A stretch of DNA of 5,504 nt, taken from contig JAPLHM010000045.1 in assembly GCA_026389635.1 (NCBI GenBank), positions 1-5,504 on the forward strand, written 5' to 3'. This DNA is from Chloroflexota bacterium. GTDB taxonomy: Bacteria > Chloroflexota > Dehalococcoidia > GIF9 > UBA5629. Both the position numbers and the translations under genes were made by a program. Under the pieces are notes generated by a model. That model saw nothing but the letters and a program-made list of their open reading frames with translations, was not told where the DNA came from and made no database searches. Of this stretch, positions 1 to 4,909 are shown piece after piece; positions within the stretch are counted from its first letter, which is position 1, and every line of letters starts with the position of its first letter.

Positions 1-1
1 C

Positions 2-595
2 GAGTATATTCCCCAACCTGCCCGGGCAATCGATAAGCCTTTCCTGATGCCCATTGAAGACGTGTTCGGCATTAAAGGCCGCGGCACTGTAGTCACCGGC
101 AGGATCGAGCGCGGCATTGTCAAGATAGGCGACGAGGTTGAGATCGTCGGCATAAAGGAAACCAGGAAGACCGTGGTGACAGGTGTTGAGATGTTCCACA
201 AACAGCTTGAGGCTGGCGAAGCAGGCGACGCGGTTGGCTGCTTGGTCAGGGGCGTTGAGCGCGAGGATGTCGAGAGGGGCCAGGTGCTGGCCAAGCCCGG
301 CTCCATCAAGCCGCAGACCCATTTTGAGGGTGAAGTTTACGTTCTGACCAAGGAAGAAGGCGGCAGGCATACACCTTTCTTCACCGGTTACAAACCGCAA
401 TTCTTTATCAGGACATTAGACGTCACAGGCCAGACCGAGTTGCCGCAGGGCGTGGAGATGGTAATGCCCGGTGACAATATTAAAATGAATATCAAGCTGA
501 TTTACCCCGTTGCGCTCGAGCAGGGCATGCACTTTGCCATCCGCGAGGGCGGCAAGACGGTTGCATCGGGCGTTATCACGAAGATGATTGGATAA
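2..595 (+). CDS. tuf: Elongation factor Tu, C-terminal half (5' end outside window)
   Basis: EF-Tu is the GTPase that carries aminoacyl-tRNA to the ribosomal A site. The open frame runs in from the window edge at base 2 and gives about 197 residues, half of the usual 394-400, so the G domain lies upstream. What is present is domain 2, starting near the conserved AIDKPFLMPIEDVF and GRGTVVTGRIERG segments, and domain 3, with RGVEREDVERGQVLAKPGSI, GGRHTPFFTGYKPQF and VEMVMPGDN. The chain ends in the usual FAIREGGKTVASGVITK tail and stops at TAA 593-595. No frameshift or missing conserved block is visible. It is the first visible gene of a tight cluster; rpmG begins three bases after its stop, so the two are surely co-transcribed. 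Identity is certain; whether a second tuf copy exists cannot be judged here. Confidence 0.97.
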   Translation, partial: EYIPQPARAIDKPFLMPIEDVFGIKGRGTVVTGRIERGIVKIGDEVEIVGIKETRKTVVTGVEMFHKQLEAGEAGDAVGCLVRGVEREDVERGQVLAKPGSIKPQTHFEGEVYVLTKEEGGRHTPFFTGYKPQFFIRTLDVTGQTELPQGVEMVMPGDNIKMNIKLIYPVALEQGMHFAIREGGKTVASGVITKMIG

Positions 596-598
596 GAA

Positions 599-766
599 AT
601 GGCAAAAAAAGGCGATGCAAGAGGTGTAGTTTACATGGCGTGCACGACATGCCAGGAGAGGAACTACACTTCTCAAAAAAATAAGAAGAATGACGCGCAG
701 CGTCTGGAATTGAAAAAGTTTTGCCCCCGTTGCCGCAGTCATCAGCCCCACAAGGAGACCAAGTAA
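599..766 (+). CDS. rpmG: 50S ribosomal protein L33 (bL33), zinc-binding form
   Basis: A 55-residue basic protein of the large ribosomal subunit, read from ATG 599 to TAA 764-766. It begins MAKKGDARGVVYMACTTCQE and carries a zinc ribbon made of two C-x-x-C pairs (Cys15/Cys18 and Cys42/Cys45), with the typical ELKKFCPRC segment near the C-terminus. This is the cysteine-containing (C+) form of L33; many bacteria also have a cysteine-free version used under zinc limitation, but none is visible here. The length matches the family (about 49-56 residues). The gene lies three bases after tuf and four before secE, the standard tuf-rpmG-secE-nusG order. The ribosome binding site is weak (GGATAAG just upstream), so translational coupling to tuf is likely. 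Confidence 0.96.
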   Translation: MAKKGDARGVVYMACTTCQERNYTSQKNKKNDAQRLELKKFCPRCRSHQPHKETK

Positions 767-770
767 CAAG

Positions 771-1085
771 GTGGCTAATAAAGAGCAGGTAAAGGTTTTA
801 CAGCCTGATAAAACTGAGGACAAGGCAGCCCAGGACAAGAAAAATCAGGCGCTGACCAAAGCTAAAAAACCCCAGGCCCAGGCGGCGCAACCCAAAAAGC
901 GCCGCTTCACCTTTTTCTCCGATATAATCGGGGAACTGAGGAAGGTGGTATGGCCCACCCGCCAGGAAACTATCCGGCTCACGCTGATCGTTATCGGCCT
1001 GTGCGTCGTCATGGGCATTGTGCTGGGCGCCGTCGACTACGGTTTTTCCGAGCTGGTGGCAAAAGTATTATTAGGTGGCAAGTAG
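771..1085 (+). CDS. secE: Preprotein translocase subunit SecE
   Basis: SecE is the small essential subunit that clamps SecY in the SecYEG protein-export channel of the cytoplasmic membrane. The 104-residue product has a long hydrophilic Lys/Gln/Ala-rich N-terminal tail (residues 1-45), the family signature GELRKVVWPTRQET at about 54-67, and one transmembrane segment at about 70-88. This is the single-span form usual outside Enterobacteria, although the charged tail is on the long side. The start is GTG 771; an AAGGAG at 752-757 inside the end of rpmG is the likely ribosome binding site, with a rather long 13-base spacer. The gene sits four bases after rpmG and directly before nusG, a pairing conserved across bacteria. 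Confidence 0.96.
   Translation: MANKEQVKVLQPDKTEDKAAQDKKNQALTKAKKPQAQAAQPKKRRFTFFSDIIGELRKVVWPTRQETIRLTLIVIGLCVVMGIVLGAVDYGFSELVAKVLLGGK
1073..1078 (+). promoter_or_regulatory. Ribosome binding site deciding the nusG start
   Basis: AGGTGG matches the Shine-Dalgarno core at five of six positions and stands eight bases before TTG 1087. The competing GTG at 1075 lies inside this motif and has no purine-rich element upstream of it. This favours the TTG start one base after the secE stop. Confidence 0.6.
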
Positions 1086-1086
1086 T

Positions 1087-1623
1087 TTGACCGTTGACGC
1101 CAGTGCCAGGTGGTATATCATACATACCTACGTGGGGCACGAGGAGAAGGTAAAAAACAAGCTGCTGCAGCGTATCAAGTCGATGGACGCCGGCAACAAG
1201 ATACTCGCTGTGGAGATACCTAAAGAGAACGAGATTGAGATAAGGTCCGGCCAGCGCCGGACCGTTGAAAAGAAGATGTTCCCGGGTTACCTGCTGGTGC
1301 GCATGGCGATGGACCACGAGAGCTGGAAGGTAGTCAGGGAGACGCCGGGGGTTACGGGCTTTGTGGGCGATGGCAGGGAAGCCACGCCGCTGGAAGAGAA
1401 CGAGGCCAACAGGATCCTCAAGCAGAAAGAAGAGGGCGTAGCCCAGGTCAAGATCAGGTTTAAGAAAGGCGAGAACGTCCGGGTGGTCGACGGTCCTTTC
1501 ACGGATTTCATCGGCACCGTCGACGAAATAAATATGAGCAAGGGCAAAGTAAAAGTTATGCTGACACTCTTCGGAAGGGAGACTTCAGTAGAGCTGGACT
1601 TCCTGCAAGTGGAGAAACTATAA
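1087..1623 (+). CDS. nusG: Transcription termination/antitermination factor NusG
   Basis: NusG binds RNA polymerase, affects pausing and Rho-dependent termination, and can bridge polymerase to the leading ribosome through S10. The product is 178 residues from TTG 1087. The NGN domain (about residues 8-105) shows RWYIIHTYVGHEEKV, the KKMFPGYLLVRM core at 62-73 and ETPGVTGFVG at 85-94. A linker follows, then a KOW domain from about 127 (KKGENVRVVDGPFTDFIGTV) to the end. Length and domain order are normal. An in-frame GTG at 1075 would add four residues and overlap secE by 11 bases, but only the TTG has a well-placed Shine-Dalgarno. The stop at 1621-1623 is one base from rplK, so the genes are co-transcribed. 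A strong hairpin lies inside the coding sequence at 1244-1263. Confidence 0.96.
   Translation: MTVDASARWYIIHTYVGHEEKVKNKLLQRIKSMDAGNKILAVEIPKENEIEIRSGQRRTVEKKMFPGYLLVRMAMDHESWKVVRETPGVTGFVGDGREATPLEENEANRILKQKEEGVAQVKIRFKKGENVRVVDGPFTDFIGTVDEINMSKGKVKVMLTLFGRETSVELDFLQVEKL
1244..1263 (+). other. Strong 8-bp hairpin inside nusG
   Basis: GGTCCGGC (1244-1251) and GCCGGACC (1256-1263) are perfect inverse complements separated by the four-base loop CAGC. No T-run follows (the next bases are GTTGAAA), so this is not an intrinsic terminator. It encodes the Arg-Ser-Gly-Gln-Arg-Arg loop before the NGN core. The structure is directly visible; any role in pausing or translation is speculation, and chance in GC-rich Arg/Gly codons is possible. 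Confidence 0.5.
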
Positions 1624-1624
1624 A

Positions 1625-2047
1625 ATGGCCAAGAAAGTTAAAGCGATAGTCAAATTACAGATACAGGCCGGCAAGGCTACCCCTGCGCCGCCGGTAGGCC
1701 CTGCCCTGGGCCAGCATGGCGTCAATATAATGGGATTCTGCAAGGATTACAACGAGCGCACCAAATCATATGAGGGTTCGATTGTGCCGGTGGAGATCAC
1801 GGTTTTCGAGGACAGGTCTTTCACCTTTATTACTAAGACACCGCCAGCCTCAGACCTCCTGAAAAAGGCCCTGAGCATTGAGAAAGGCAGCGGGACCACA
1901 CCGACGCTGATAGCAGGAACCATATCGAAAGCAAAAATCAACGAGATCGCCAGGGCCAAGCAAAAGGACCTGAATTCCCTGGACCTTGAAGGTGCTGCTC
2001 GTATTATCGAGGGAACCGCCCGGAGTATGGGCATTAAAGTGGAGTAA
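1625..2047 (+). CDS. rplK: 50S ribosomal protein L11 (uL11)
   Basis: L11 binds the GTPase-associated region of 23S rRNA, forms the base of the L7/L12 stalk, and is needed for RelA-dependent stringent signalling. The product is 140 residues, the usual length. The N-terminal domain shows LQIQAGKATPAPPVGPALGQ and GVNIMGF; the prolines at 20, 22 and 23 lie in the thiopeptide-contact region and look like the ordinary form. The C-terminal rRNA-binding domain starts around KTPPASDLLKKA (71-82) and includes the GTISKAKINEIA segment. ATG 1625 lies one base after the nusG stop, with GTGGAG at 1609-1614 as a plausible ribosome binding site. It is followed four bases later by rplA, the standard L11-L1 pair. 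Confidence 0.98.
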   Translation: MAKKVKAIVKLQIQAGKATPAPPVGPALGQHGVNIMGFCKDYNERTKSYEGSIVPVEITVFEDRSFTFITKTPPASDLLKKALSIEKGSGTTPTLIAGTISKAKINEIARAKQKDLNSLDLEGAARIIEGTARSMGIKVE

Positions 2048-2051
2048 TTAC

Positions 2052-2768
2052 ATGGCTACCAGAGGAAAAAATTATCGTGAATCGTCCAAGCTGATTGAAA
2101 GCAGCAAAATCTATGACCCTAAAGAGGCTATTGCCATCGCCAAAAAGGCGGCATATGCCAAGTTCGATGAGACAGTTGAACTTCATCTCAGGATGGGCGT
2201 CGACCCCCGCGCAGCCGATCAGCAGGTGAGGGGTACCGCCCTTTTGCCCAACGGACTGGGCAAGCAGGTCAGGGTAGTGGTATTTGCGCAGGGAGAGGGC
2301 GCCAGGCTTGCATCGGATGCCGGCGTGGAGTACGTGGGCGCAGACGACCTGGTGAAAAAGATCGAGGATGGCTGGATGGATTTCGATGTAAGCATTGCTA
2401 CCCCGGATATGATGGGCAAGGTCGGCAAGCTGGGTAAGATACTCGGCAGGCGCGGGCTTATGCCCAATCCCAAGGCAGGCACAGTTGTTGCGCCTGCCGA
2501 TTTGCCGCGGGCCATCAATGAGGTGCGCAAGGGCCGGGTAGAATTCCGGCTCGACAGGACCGCCATCATACACGTTCCCATCGGCAAGAAAAGCTTTGAT
2601 GAAGAGAAGCTTTACGAGAACCTCATGTCAATTATTGAAGCCATAACGCGCGCCAGGCCGAGCGGCGCAAAGGGGCAGTACATTAAGACAGCATCCATCT
2701 CGACAACCATGGGGCCAGGTTTAGGGCTTGATATCAAATCCATGATGGAGTTGGCTGTAAGCGCATAA
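2052..2768 (+). CDS. rplA: 50S ribosomal protein L1 (uL1)
   Basis: L1 forms the mobile stalk beside the E site and helps release deacylated tRNA; in several bacteria it also represses translation of its own operon. The product is 238 residues from ATG 2052. The frame stays open upstream to 1986, inside rplK, but the 2052 start gives the family length, the expected N-terminus (MATRGKNYRES) and a GTGGAG at 2039-2044 seven bases away. Visible family blocks are the N-terminal YDPKEAIAIAK helix, HLRMGVDPRAADQQVRG, the central domain with LPNGLGKQVRVVVFA, and the signature LGKILGRRGLMPNPKAGTV. The C-terminal GAKGQYIKTASISTTMGPG block completes domain I. I did not find a recognisable L1-binding operator between nusG and rplK, where only one base separates the genes. 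Confidence 0.98.
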   Translation: MATRGKNYRESSKLIESSKIYDPKEAIAIAKKAAYAKFDETVELHLRMGVDPRAADQQVRGTALLPNGLGKQVRVVVFAQGEGARLASDAGVEYVGADDLVKKIEDGWMDFDVSIATPDMMGKVGKLGKILGRRGLMPNPKAGTVVAPADLPRAINEVRKGRVEFRLDRTAIIHVPIGKKSFDEEKLYENLMSIIEAITRARPSGAKGQYIKTASISTTMGPGLGLDIKSMMELAVSA

Positions 2769-2782
2769 TAAATAAAAGCATA

Positions 2783-2904
2783 GAATCAGCCGTTGATAGC
2801 GGGCGCCGCAAGGCTTAATCCGATGCCCGCCGAGGTTAGTTCACAGGAAGCAATATACTGCTTCCTTGATAGTCCTCGTGCAACGGCGCGAGGATAATTT
2901 TTTT
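2783..2904 (+). promoter_or_regulatory. L10-type ribosomal protein leader with attenuation switch
   Basis: The 150-base gap before rplJ folds as an autoregulatory leader. A basal stem pairs GAATCAGCC (2783-2791) with GGTTAGTTC (2834-2842), with one mismatch and two G-U pairs. Above it, GTT-GA on the left (2792-2796) faces CGA on the right (2831-2833), consistent with a kink-turn. A 6-bp stem follows, GCGGGC 2799-2804 with GCCCGC 2825-2830, topped by a GCC-GCAA-GGC hairpin (2805-2814) with a GNRA loop. A separate 8-bp hairpin sits at 2845-2866. CGAGG (2831-2835) can instead pair with CCTCG (2874-2878), the left arm of the terminator. In known L10 leaders the L10-(L12)4 complex binds the kink-turn region; here binding should free CCTCG and switch the operon off. 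The pairings are seen; the mechanism is inferred from the family. Confidence 0.85.
2873..2904 (+). terminator. Attenuator terminator in the rplJ leader
   Basis: TCCTCGTGC (2873-2881) pairs with GCGCGAGGA (2886-2894), nine pairs including one G-U, around an AACG tetraloop. After TAA comes a run of seven T (2898-2904). It ends 14 bases before the rplJ start codon, so it can only act as a conditional terminator. Its left arm is shared with the alternative CGAGG pairing at 2831-2835. Confidence 0.85.
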
Positions 2905-2918
2905 AAGGGAGCATTGAT

Positions 2919-3443
2919 ATGTTACGCAAACAGAAAGAGGCCGTTATCAGCGAGCTTGCCGGCAGCCTGGGTAGATGCCTGGTCGCGGTTGCCACGGACT
3001 ACCGCGGCATGTCTGCCAAGGAGATGGTACAGTTGCGCAAGCAGATGCACCAGCAGGGAGTTGAGTATAAAGTAGTTAAGAATACGCTGATGCGTTTCGC
3101 TGCTGAAAAGGCCGGGATCAAGGGCTTTGACCAGTTCCTGACCGGGCCCGTGGCCATAGCTCTCGGCTATGATGATGCCGTCAAGCCGGCCAAAATCCTG
3201 GTCGATCACATCAAATCAGCCAACTCGGTACTCAAGGTTAAAGGCGGCTTGCTCGGTGACAAGGTGCTTACACCCGCGGACGTGATCAACCTGGCTGCGA
3301 CCCCGTCCAGGGAAGTGCTGATCAGCCAGTTGCTGGGCCGCCTGAAGTCACCGATCTACGCGCTTCACTTCGTGCTCAGCTCCCCGCTGCGCGGGCTGGC
3401 CGCCGTATTGCAGGCAAGGGTCAGGCAGCTTGAGGGCGCCTGA
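2919..3443 (+). CDS. rplJ: 50S ribosomal protein L10 (uL10)
   Basis: L10 anchors two or three L7/L12 dimers to the ribosome and, as L10-L12, represses its own operon. The product is 174 residues, the family norm. The N-terminal rRNA-binding domain shows KQKEAVISEL, the ATDYRGMSAKEMVQLRK segment (25-41), VEYKVVKNTLMRFA (48-61) and TGPVAIALGYDD. The C-terminal part, from about 135 (EVLISQLLGRLKSPIYALHF), forms the long helix that carries the L12 dimers. ATG 2919 has AAGGGAG at 2905-2911, seven bases upstream and directly after the attenuator T-run, so the terminator hairpin and the ribosome binding site are closely coupled. Transcription into this gene is expected to be controlled by the leader upstream. 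Confidence 0.97.
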   Translation: MLRKQKEAVISELAGSLGRCLVAVATDYRGMSAKEMVQLRKQMHQQGVEYKVVKNTLMRFAAEKAGIKGFDQFLTGPVAIALGYDDAVKPAKILVDHIKSANSVLKVKGGLLGDKVLTPADVINLAATPSREVLISQLLGRLKSPIYALHFVLSSPLRGLAAVLQARVRQLEGA

Positions 3444-3471
3444 GGCAGGCAATTACAGGGTAATTGACCCT
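3438..3471 (+). other. Two small hairpins in the rplJ-rplL gap
   Basis: GCCTG (3438-3442) and CAGGC (3446-3450) form a 5-bp stem spanning the rplJ stop codon. AGGGT (3457-3461) and ACCCT (3467-3471) form a second around an AATTG loop. Neither is followed by a T-run. They may shape mRNA processing or the higher translation of rplL, but both are short enough to be chance. The rest of the 75-base gap is AT-rich and leads to the rplL ribosome binding site. Confidence 0.3.
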
Positions 3472-3518
3472 ATATCGATAATAAATCTGTATTAAACGAA
3501 TAACAGGAGGATACCAGG

Positions 3519-3902
3519 ATGACAAAAGACGAGATCGTAACGATGATAAAGGGAATGACTGTGCTGGAGCTTTCGGAGCTGGTCAAGGCAATCGAAGATG
3601 AGTTCGGGGTCAGCGCAGCCATGCCCATGGCCATGGCCGCCGGGTCTGCTGGCAGTGCACCCGGCGGAGCCGCCGCTGCCGTCGAGGAACAGACTGAGTT
3701 CACGGTAACCCTCAAAGAGATCGGCGAAAACAAGATCGCCGTGATCAAGGCCGTTCGCGAGGTGACCACGCTCGGTTTGAAGGAAGCCAAGGACCTGGTC
3801 GAGGGTGCGCCCAAGGCAGTCAAAGAAGGCGTAAACAAGGACGAGGCAGCTTTGATCAAGAAGAAGCTGGAAGAAGCCGGCGCAAAAGTAGAAGTAAAGT
3901 AG
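3519..3902 (+). CDS. rplL: 50S ribosomal protein L7/L12 (bL12)
   Basis: L7/L12 is the multi-copy stalk protein that recruits and stimulates translational GTPases such as EF-Tu and EF-G. The product is 127 residues. Residues 1-32 are the dimerising, L10-binding N-terminal domain (LELSELVKAIEDEFGVSA). Residues 33-57 are the flexible Ala/Gly/Met/Pro hinge, encoded by a repetitive CCATGG-rich stretch. Residues 58-127 are the globular domain with KIAVIKAVREVTTLGLKEAK, where Lys72, Lys77 and Arg80 fall on the factor-binding helices. The start ATG 3519 has a perfect AGGAGG at 3505-3510 with an eight-base spacer, the best ribosome binding site in the ribosomal cluster, fitting the need for four to six copies per ribosome. 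It is the last gene of the operon; no rpoB follows. Confidence 0.98.
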   Translation: MTKDEIVTMIKGMTVLELSELVKAIEDEFGVSAAMPMAMAAGSAGSAPGGAAAAVEEQTEFTVTLKEIGENKIAVIKAVREVTTLGLKEAKDLVEGAPKAVKEGVNKDEAALIKKKLEEAGAKVEVK

Positions 3903-3924
3903 ATTATATCTTTAGACTATTAGT

Positions 3925-3975
3925 AGTTCACCGGCTTTCTGCCACGCCTCAGGAGAGCCGGTGAACTTTCGTTTT
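3925..3975 (+). terminator. Intrinsic terminator after rplL
   Basis: AGTTCACCGGCT (3925-3936) and AGCCGGTGAACT (3956-3967) form a perfect 12-bp stem with a 19-base loop, in which CTG/CAG (3939-3941, 3950-3952) can add a small inner stem. TTTCGTTTT follows. It lies 22 bases after the rplL stop and closes the ribosomal operon. Confidence 0.88.
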
Positions 3976-4030
3976 GCCCCGGACCGTTATATCTTTCGTG
4001 CAGGAATAGTTAAGAGAGGAGGAGAGCGAT

Positions 4031-4300
4031 ATGGCGAATTATGATAACCGTGTGATATCCGCAAAGGTTATTTCACAGAAGGGAACGTGCGTGGCCTGCC
4101 ACAAATCCGGCGACGAGTTCCTTATCAGCGATATGTGCCCGGCAGGTATGTGCGCCTGGGCCTTTTATACATTGTTCCCCTTTGCCCAGGTATTGATGTC
4201 AGGCGGCGTCTTTCCCTGGGAAAAGCACCCCCATAAATGCACCGTGGCCTGCCCCGACCCGGCTAACCCGGTTGTTTTCGAATTGTCCCGCAGCAAGTGA
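4031..4300 (+). CDS. TIGR04076 family small cysteine-rich protein
   Basis: An 89-residue protein of unknown function. The layout matches my recollection of the TIGR04076 family: a short beta-rich start (VISAKVIS), a Cys-Lys/His-Ser-Gly-Asp-Glu-Phe turn (20-30), a Met-Cys-Pro-Ala centre (35-38), a hydrophobic LFPFAQVLMSGGVFPWE stretch (48-64), and a C-terminal ACPDPANPVVFEL (73-85). Six cysteines (20, 23, 36, 41, 70, 74) plus His24, His66 and His68 suggest metal binding or redox chemistry, but this is inference. There is no signal peptide. The ATG has AGGAGG at 4017-4022, eight bases upstream. The gene follows the rplL terminator by about 60 bases; I could not find a convincing -35/-10 pair before it, so it may depend on readthrough or an atypical promoter. 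Confidence 0.85.
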   Translation: MANYDNRVISAKVISQKGTCVACHKSGDEFLISDMCPAGMCAWAFYTLFPFAQVLMSGGVFPWEKHPHKCTVACPDPANPVVFELSRSK

Positions 4301-4310
4301 CCCTGGTCTC

Positions 4311-4339
4311 TTGTTATTTAGCAATTACATATTTATAAT
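4311..4339 (+). promoter_or_regulatory. Near-consensus sigma-70-type promoter
   Basis: TTGTTA at 4311-4316 (four of six matches to TTGACA) is followed after exactly 17 bases by a perfect TATAAT at 4334-4339, in an AT-rich pocket between two genes. Transcription should begin near 4346. That would exclude the upstream in-frame TTG at 4344 as a start and give a 5' leader of about 43 bases for the gene at 4389. Confidence 0.75.
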
Positions 4340-4376
4340 TTAATTGAGTAAATATTTTCGACTCCCAGAAATGCAA

Positions 4377-4384
4377 AAGGAGGG
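4377..4384 (+). promoter_or_regulatory. Ribosome binding site deciding the start at 4389
   Basis: AAGGAGGG contains a full GGAGG ending five bases before ATG 4389. The longer reading from TTG 4344 has no such element and lies at or before the predicted transcription start. Confidence 0.8.
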
Positions 4385-4388
4385 CGCT

Positions 4389-4841
4389 ATGACAGGTATG
4401 TATATAGCCTATGCCGACAAGTTGCTGAATTTCACAGAACAGCATGCCCAGGAGATATCCAGGCAATGGGCAAAGGCGCTTATGTCTAATCCCAGGACTG
4501 CGTCATATAAAAAGGTACGCGAATTTAAACTGGTCAACCAGGGCGAGTCTTTCTATAAAAATTTAAAAAAATTGTATTTTGAACAGAATGCCTATGATGT
4601 TGCCACGGCGTACTTCTCGAAATTTGCCGAAGAGCAATTTTATGAGAATATACCCCTGGATGAGGCGATTTATGCTTTGATGCTGCTGCGCAGGCAGATG
4701 TGGCTTTTCGCCGAATTCCAGGTCCTTTTTACATCTGCCCTCGACCAGTACCAGGCGTCGGATGGCATCAACCGCACGGTGCTGCTGACCGATTACGGCA
4801 TCGTTGCCATGGCCAGGAAATACCAGGAGCTTAAAAAGTAA
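4389..4841 (+). CDS. Stand-alone RsbRD N-terminal-like helical protein
   Basis: A 150-residue soluble protein that looks all-helical. Residues about 9-105 resemble, from memory, the RsbRD N-terminal domain (globin-like sensor domain of RsbT co-antagonists and some histidine kinases): LLNFTEQHAQEISRQWAKAL, then an NPRTASY turn (34-40), an FYKNLKKLYFEQ helix, and the FAEEQFYENIPLDEAIYALM stretch followed by LLRRQMWLF. No STAS, kinase or other output domain is attached, and no transmembrane segment or signal peptide is seen, so it may act through a partner. The frame could extend to TTG 4344, but promoter and ribosome binding site support ATG 4389. The gene has its own promoter and terminator, so it is probably monocistronic. 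Its first half is more AT-rich than the ribosomal genes. Domain assignment is moderate; function is unknown. Confidence 0.6.
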   Translation: MTGMYIAYADKLLNFTEQHAQEISRQWAKALMSNPRTASYKKVREFKLVNQGESFYKNLKKLYFEQNAYDVATAYFSKFAEEQFYENIPLDEAIYALMLLRRQMWLFAEFQVLFTSALDQYQASDGINRTVLLTDYGIVAMARKYQELKK

Positions 4842-4867
4842 ACTTCGCCACGGCGGTGAAATTGCAG

Positions 4868-4909
4868 AACAGGGCAGGCAGGGGTTTTACCCTGCCTGCC
4901 CTGTTTATT
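4868..4909 (+). terminator. 16-bp perfect hairpin between convergent genes
   Basis: Bases 4868-4883 and 4890-4905 are perfect inverse complements (core CAGGGCAGGCAGGG), with the six-base loop GTTTTA. The + strand continues TTTATTGGTTG, a moderate T-rich tail, so it best serves the gene ending at 4841. The - strand tail is poor in T. The right arm touches the stop codon of the convergent ATPase gene (4905-4907), so the hairpin may act for both. Confidence 0.8.

Noticed and set aside
416..838. Open frame on the - strand, 140 codons
   Set aside because: It runs antisense across the end of tuf, all of rpmG and the start of secE, all of which are secure genes; its product has no recognisable family features.
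1986..2051. Upstream extension of rplA to an ATG inside rplK
   Set aside because: The added 22 residues are the rplK end in another frame. The 2052 ATG has its own ribosome binding site and the family N-terminus.
2034..2587. Two long - strand frames opposite rplA
   Set aside because: Both are shadows of the rplA coding sequence; L1 conservation explains the region fully and neither has a ribosome binding site or family resemblance.
2866..3075. + strand frame of 69 codons across the leader and rplJ start
   Set aside because: It crosses the attenuator hairpin and overlaps rplJ out of frame.
3617..3642. Repetitive CCATGG-like units in rplL
   Set aside because: They encode the Ala/Met/Pro low-complexity hinge of L7/L12, a normal feature of the family.
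3904..3996. Direct repeat TTATATCTTT at 3904-3913 and 3987-3996, flanking the rplL terminator
   Set aside because: Ten AT-rich bases in an intergenic region; no mobile-element gene or inverted ends, and no -35 partner making either copy a promoter. Most likely chance.
3968..4016. Possible promoter before the TIGR04076 gene (TTATAT at 3987)
   Set aside because: No -35-like hexamer at 16-18 bases and no extended -10 element.
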